64,000 nucleotides of DNA. Source: Desulfosporosinus hippei DSM 8344 (GTDB lineage: Bacteria; Bacillota; Desulfitobacteriia; Desulfitobacteriales; Desulfitobacteriaceae). This document shows positions 62,039-64,000 of the stretch, in pieces. The translations under genes and the position numbers were made by a program. Below the pieces are notes generated by a model that saw only the letters and a program-made list of their open reading frames with translations, searched no databases and was not told the DNA's origin. Positions within the stretch are counted from its first letter, which is position 1, and each line of letters opens with the position of its first letter. Location: the NCBI RefSeq assembly GCF_900100785.1, contig NZ_FNCP01000010.1, positions 87,646 to 151,645 of the forward strand, in the 5' to 3' direction.

Positions 62039-63565
62039 CTAGCACTCAGCGCATTTTCCATTACAGGCCTGGTCAATTTCAGTACTCCCAAATAAACTAA
62101 TACCTTTAGTCGACATATCTTCAACCGCAGCTGTAACCTTATCCAGTTGGGTGAAAATACTTTTTGATAAGACTTCTGCCCTGCTATAGGATTCTTGAGC
62201 ACTTACATGTTGCCCTGCTTTAACTGCCTCAATTCCGATTTGCCCTATTTTATGCAAATCATTATGAATGGCTTCAATTTTATCCCACTCTTCAGCTATG
62301 GAACAGTTGGACACTTGAACTGCATGGTAAAAGTGTCCAAAAGCGCATTTAGTACCATCTGTCTGCAGCGGATAAATCGTCATATCAGTAACTATTTTTT
62401 TAAAATTTTCCAGCCATTTGGTATGTGCCTTTTTAGCATCGGTAATAGTAGCTAGAAATTCTTCGTTGTTTAAAGCATTACTACTGCCGATTAATGAACT
62501 CATCTGCTCCTTAACAATACTAGATATTTCGTCATCAATAATAGCAATTTCTTTAGCTGATTCAGCACTGGCTAGGGCGTCACTATGAATGATTTGGGTC
62601 ATCATAGTCAACTCCTCAGCATCACGGCTCGACACTTCCATAGCCTGATTAATCTCATTAGTTGCAACTTTTATACCTTCCATTGATTGATTAATAAACT
62701 GTACATCATGGATAGTCGTTTGTAGCATTTCCACATTTTTTTCCATAGTTTCAGTGATAGTTTCAATCTTTAGGCTCATTTTTTCGGTTAAAGACATTGT
62801 ATTATCCATGCTTTGCTTACCTTCTTGAGCAGCAGTTTGAATGTTTCCAACGAAAGACCTCATGCCTTCGAGGCTTCTTTTTGTATCATCTGCCAATTTA
62901 CGAATTTCTTCAGCCACAACAGAAAAACCACGTCCGTTTTCTCCTGCACGCGCTGCCTCAATCGAGGCGTTAAGCGCAAGTAAATTAGTTTGTTCAGCTA
63001 TCTCCCCCACCCCGAGGACTATTTCATTAACTCTGTTAGCCATTTCAACTAATTGAGCAATTTTTTCACCCATAATATTAGCATCGAGCATAACATTGTC
63101 TTTCAGTTCATTTACTTCCTTAAGTTGATTTAAACTAATATGATTATTTCGAACAAGATCTTCTGATGCTTCAGATAACTGGGATAATGTCTTTGACGTT
63201 TTTTCTACCGTCGAATTCACCTCACTCATCCCAGCATTAGTTTGTTCTACAACAGCAAGATTCGACTCACTTAAAAGGGCCATTTTCTTGGCAAAATCAA
63301 TAAGCTTATGAGCAATATGCGACATATTTACATCAAAGCTACTTAAAACAGCTGCAATATTCAATAGTTTCTTTGCTGAATTAGCCATTTGACGTTCATT
63401 ATTAAATAGTTTTACAAAGTGCCCCACCATCCTCCTATGGATTGGATATTCAAGCTTTGGTTCGACTGCATCAATACCTTTGAATTTGTCTTCAACATAT
63501 TTAAAAATATAATTTGTTTCCTCACAGGGTTGTCTCTTAGAAAAAATATCGAGCACACTTTTCAT
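62039..63565 (-). CDS. Soluble chemoreceptor with a zinc-binding CZB domain
   Basis: This 508-residue methyl-accepting chemotaxis protein has no membrane helix, so it senses an internal signal. A helical N-terminal region (about 1-100) is followed by the signalling domain, with the kinase-control tip [27 protein letters not shown] at about 188-213. The C-terminal CZB zinc-binding domain has ligands H381, C407, H434 and H438. The last eight residues (CNGKCAEC) carry three more cysteines. AAAGGAGAG precedes the ATG. CZB receptors respond to zinc or redox-active oxidants in other bacteria. Confidence 0.87.
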   Translation of the reverse strand: MKSVLDIFSKRQPCEETNYIFKYVEDKFKGIDAVEPKLEYPIHRRMVGHFVKLFNNERQMANSAKKLLNIAAVLSSFDVNMSHIAHKLIDFAKKMALLSESNLAVVEQTNAGMSEVNSTVEKTSKTLSQLSEASEDLVRNNHISLNQLKEVNELKDNVMLDANIMGEKIAQLVEMANRVNEIVLGVGEIAEQTNLLALNASIEAARAGENGRGFSVVAEEIRKLADDTKRSLEGMRSFVGNIQTAAQEGKQSMDNTMSLTEKMSLKIETITETMEKNVEMLQTTIHDVQFINQSMEGIKVATNEINQAMEVSSRDAEELTMMTQIIHSDALASAESAKEIAIIDDEISSIVKEQMSSLIGSSNALNNEEFLATITDAKKAHTKWLENFKKIVTDMTIYPLQTDGTKCAFGHFYHAVQVSNCSIAEEWDKIEAIHNDLHKIGQIGIEAVKAGQHVSAQESYSRAEVLSKSIFTQLDKVTAAVEDMSTKGISLFGSTEIDQACNGKCAEC

Positions 63566-63919
63566 TGTTTCTATCTCTCCTTTTGTAAGTCTTAGACCAC
63601 ATCTAATAAGCCTTCAGGGTAAATGCAATCAAAATTGGTATGATCTGCCATAGCTTTAAATACTCTACTTATTCACCATATTTCCTGAAATTCCTTTAAA
63701 ATTATACTAAAAGTGAAGAATTTCTCCTGACTTTAGGAGTTTCTTAACAAAATAGAGGAATTTGAACCCTGAGAATCGCTTAATATAGCGGATTTCGGGG
63801 TATTTTTACCCTTAAAATTGTTAAATTATTTTGTCCTGTTATATCCTGTTATTTCATTCCTTTTTTGCTCGACTCATGGTATAATGGATTTATACAATTT
63901 CTTTAATTCGGAGGGCTCG
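63566..63919. other. Intergenic stretch at the left end of a possible insertion element
   Basis: This 354-base gap has no gene. It includes an imperfect hairpin (AACCCTGAGAATCGCT with AGCGGATTTCGGGGT, about 63764-63801) followed by ATTTTTA, tandem copies of TCCTGTTAT, and a TATAAT box near 63880. The hairpin and repeats may belong to the element that begins at 63920. Confidence 0.4.
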
Positions 63920-64000
63920 ATGTACGTTGCTATTACAGGCTCGGGCAAAGCCCGAGTCGTCCAGTTCAGAGAAGATACTCGCATACCGGGAACAACTAAA
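63920..64000 (+). CDS. Start of a probable transposase (partial at right edge)
   Basis: A plus-strand frame starts with ATG after GGAGGG and runs to the edge for 27 codons, beginning MYVAITGSGKARVVQFREDT and ending with IPGTTK. The pattern resembles the N-terminus of IS1634/IS4-type transposases, but 27 residues are too few for certainty. A perfect CTCGGGC/GCCCGAG hairpin lies inside the first codons. Confidence 0.4.
   Translation, partial: MYVAITGSGKARVVQFREDTRIPGTTK

Overview
The window looks like a chromosome segment of an anaerobic, spore-forming, sulfate-reducing Firmicute of the Peptococcaceae type, most like Desulfosporosinus. This is inferred from gene content, not from a database search. 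The evidence is: a dissimilatory sulfite reductase locus with only dsrMK as the membrane module, a complete carbonyl-branch Wood-Ljungdahl (CODH/ACS) operon, Gram-positive DnaD/DnaI and DegS/DegU proteins, a CtsR-type heat-shock operator, strong AGGAGG ribosome binding sites and an AT-rich composition.

Layout. 1-7.8 kb: a membrane-anchored protein, the helicase-loading pair dnaD-dnaI, an HD hydrolase, a beta-CASP nuclease and a degS-degU two-component system. 8.2-19.3 kb (minus strand): one eight-gene operon, cooC-cooS(acsA)-acsB-acsC-RACo-acsF-acsD-acsE, encoding CO dehydrogenase/acetyl-CoA synthase, the corrinoid iron-sulfur protein, its reductive activator, its methyltransferase and two nickel-insertion ATPases. 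19.8-22.0 kb: a DegV protein, tRNA-Pro(CGG) with a clear promoter, and a GNAT acetyltransferase. 22.1-25.9 kb (plus): an FMN riboswitch and ribD-ribE-ribBA-ribH. 26-29.6 kb: a SigH-like sigma factor, two tiny alpha-helical proteins, and a UbiD decarboxylase with an LpdD-like partner. 29.8-33.7 kb: dnaJ/cbpA-clpB behind a promoter whose -35 lies inside a perfect inverted repeat made of CtsR-like heptads. 33.8-45 kb: housekeeping and accessory genes (lipid kinase, phosphohexomutase, DegV, iron-sulfur flavoprotein, GNAT, M18 peptidase, receiver protein, zinc ribbon, nitrilase, LysR). 45.3-52.9 kb (minus): the sulfite reduction locus dsrM-dsrK, then ferredoxin-dsrA-dsrB-dsrD-dsrN. 53-58.4 kb: two tiny membrane peptides, a conserved protein of unknown function, an RNA methyltransferase, a DUF2786 protein, an alpha/beta hydrolase and two tiny hydrophilic proteins. 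58.5-64 kb: a cysteine desulfurase-like enzyme with a DsrE-family protein, RNase HI, an AbrB-RelE fusion, a soluble zinc-binding chemoreceptor, and the first codons of a probable transposase at the right edge.

How it fits together. DsrAB reduces sulfite and DsrMK links the membrane quinone pool to that step. DsrN probably amidates the DsrAB siroheme. The CODH/ACS operon allows acetyl-CoA synthesis or oxidation, so energy and carbon metabolism of a sulfate-reducing acetogen-like cell are both represented. No complete new defence or biosynthetic island is visible. The best candidates for undescribed biology are the single-chain AbrB-RelE protein, a multi-helix RNA element between dsrD and dsrN, the desulfurase/DsrE pair, and several strongly translated micro-proteins.

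Many start codons were moved from the longest possible reading frame to a position with a properly spaced ribosome binding site; each case is noted.
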